Shown here: one piece after another, positions 21,094 to 22,149 of the stretch | How positions within the stretch are numbered: position 1 is the stretch's first letter | How the letters are laid out: each line of letters starts with the position of its first letter | Source: Purshia tridentata | Taxonomy: Eukaryota > Streptophyta > Magnoliopsida > Rosales > Rosaceae | DNA: 22,149 nt | Assembly: GCA_003254885.1 (NCBI GenBank) | Contig: QANT01000460.1 | Span: forward strand, 1 to 22,149 | Reading direction: 5' to 3' | Position numbers and translations under genes: made by a program | The notes under the pieces: generated by a model | Database searches by the model: none | Told to the model about the DNA's origin: nothing | The model's input: the letters and a program-made list of their open reading frames with translations, nothing else

Positions 21094-21635
21094 GGTCCAC
21101 ACCCTTCTTCAACAAAACTCTAAATAAATTATTTTTAATCAGTTAAATTCCTTGTAAAGTCGAATATAGCCAGGAGAAGAAACTTTAGCAAGCAACCACT
21201 CGTTAAATAACGAAAAGGAAATTATGTCCCTACCCTCATATATTCTCTAATTTCATTTTCCAAATCACTCGTTAAATAATTCACGAGTAATATGTAACAA
21301 AAATCACACAAATAACTTTATTTTTTACATAAATATGGACTGTCATTGACAAAGAGTGATATTCATGAATTATCACTAGTAAACAGTAATATTGCATTAT
21401 AGACGAGCGTTTGAACACTTGAAACAAAAAATTTAATAGTGGAACGTTTTAACAGCACGTCTCTTTATTTATCACTCTATTTTCTAAGTTGGTTTTTAAA
21501 AAAAATCCTCCATAATTTATAAGGAAGAAAATCAGGAAAAAAAAAAAAATCTCATGATGAAAATCCAGCATGGCTTTTTTGTAATTAAAGAGAAAAACGA
21601 GGGCGAACTTACAGAAGCAAAGCACTTGTCTTGGG
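21094..21635. other. AT-rich probable promoter region without a recognisable gene
   Basis: No coding region is visible. An imperfect 23-base palindrome surrounds ATTCATGAAT (about 21356-21378), with AGTGATA and TATCACT arms. T- and A-rich runs are frequent (near 21480-21550). Confidence 0.35.
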
Positions 21636-21699
21636 GTGAACGTGGCTGCTGTAGGACCCAGATGTAGGGAAAGCCACTACGACGCATCCCAGGGAAGCC

Positions 21700-22077
21700 A
21701 CGTCAAACAAAAGGGTAGTTGCTTTCTGTCTCTTCTTCTTCTTCGTAACTTCTCACTGTCACAACTCACAACTCACAAGCAAAGAACTTCAAACTCAAAA
21801 CGTGAGTTATTGATCGTTCGGAGCAACTCTCCGAATTTCAGATCTGGAAACTTCTTGCTTTGCTTGAACTTGCTGGTAAGTAAACAGTTGTTGATTTATC
21901 ATCTGGTTGACTATTTTTGGGCACCGAGAAAGAGAGGAAAAGCAGAGGAAAATGTGCTTGGATGAGAATTTTGTTGATTTTGTTTTTTTTTTTTTGCAGG
22001 AGTATGTTAACGAAGAATGTGATTTGCTTGCTTGAGTAGTAATCTAACTGTAGAGATTAATTCGGTTTTTTTTTTGT
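21700..22077 (+). other. Probable 5' leader of another gene: non-coding exon, 124-nt intron, second leader exon
   Basis: A CT-rich start (CTTCTTCTTCTTCG near 21735) with CAACTCACAACTCAC is typical of plant transcript leaders. A strong donor, CTTGCTG|GTAAGT, places an intron at 21876-21999 that ends with a T-rich tract and TTTTGCAG|GAG. The following sequence has only a short frame (ATG at 22004, stop after 11 codons) and then TAG/TAA codons. The main coding sequence is not in the window. It may lie downstream, or the leader may have been cut off by the rearranged block starting near 22057-22078. The longer frame at 21636-21965 runs through the donor site and is unlikely to be coding. An 8-base inverted pair, ACGTGGCT/AGCCACGT, at 21640-21647 and 21696-21703 may mark promoter elements. 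Confidence 0.45.
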
Positions 22078-22149
22078 GAGTATCTTAATTGCATTTGGAT
22101 CATTAATTGTGTTTGAACGACCCCGGTTGGAACCGTCAGAGTAGTTAAA
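22078..22149 (+). repeat. Second, shortened copy of the 15291-15534 duplication
   Basis: This 72-base block equals 15291-15329 joined directly to 15502-15534, with one substitution in total. It reaches the last base of the window, so the copy probably continues beyond it. Weak similarity (TTAATTC plus a T run and GAG) may extend the match leftwards to about 22057, pairing with about 15278. Confidence 0.85.

Noticed and set aside
21636..21965. 109-residue plus-strand frame near the window end
   Set aside because: It runs straight through a strong GTAAGT donor, and its sequence looks like untranslated leader plus intron.

Overview
This is a window of plant nuclear DNA, most likely from a woody eudicot. 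The support is spliced genes with AT-rich GT-AG introns, plant-specific gene families (a myristoylated CDK-like kinase, a plastid-type AlgH/DUF179 protein and an ankyrin-PGG membrane protein), plant transposon remnants and many TC, AC and AT microsatellites. A Rosaceae-like genome is only an impression. I see no tRNA, rRNA or CRISPR array.

Layout. (1) Positions 1-929 hold the decayed 3' part of a hAT-type DNA transposon: a 56-codon N-terminal transposase remnant (379-549) and a terminal sequence ending at 929. (2) Positions 930-2086 are promoter and 5' leader, with a G-box, a GGCCCA element, a 63-nt hairpin and small upstream ORFs. (3) Positions 2087-7250 (+) are an 8-exon gene for a 617-residue CDK-like Ser/Thr kinase. 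(4) Positions 7251-8403 are a convergent 3' intergenic region. (5) Positions 8404-13002 (-) are a 3-exon gene for a 364-residue DUF179 (YqgE/AlgH) protein with a probable plastid-targeting N-terminus; its 2.1-kb first intron holds a GC-richer, LTR-like fragment. (6) Positions 13003-16964 are a repeat-rich region: degenerate tandem repeats, a pair of 64-nt inverted repeats about 1 kb apart enclosing a GC-rich island, and duplicated promoter segments. (7) Positions 16965-20007 (+) are a 6-exon ankyrin-PGG gene (744 residues). (8) Positions 20008-22149 are AT-rich intergenic DNA, a cluster of three G-boxes, and what looks like a 5' leader exon-intron-exon with no coding sequence visible. Its end runs into a 72-nt chimeric copy of sequence from 15.3-15.5 kb.

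The three intact genes are not an operon and have no obvious joint function. The kinase is expected at membranes or in the nucleus as a CDK-related kinase, the DUF179 protein in plastids, and the ankyrin-PGG protein in a membrane with a possible defence role. All exon joins were made by eye; each keeps reading frame and uses GT-AG borders.

The least ordinary part is 14.9-16.8 kb together with 21.6-22.15 kb. A segment bounded by inverted repeats contains sequence that recurs 6.8 kb downstream with exactly 172 bases missing, next to an apparent leader of another gene. This looks like local rearrangement, probably in a tandem ankyrin-PGG cluster or through an undescribed non-autonomous element. 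I did not find convincing evidence of a new protein system.
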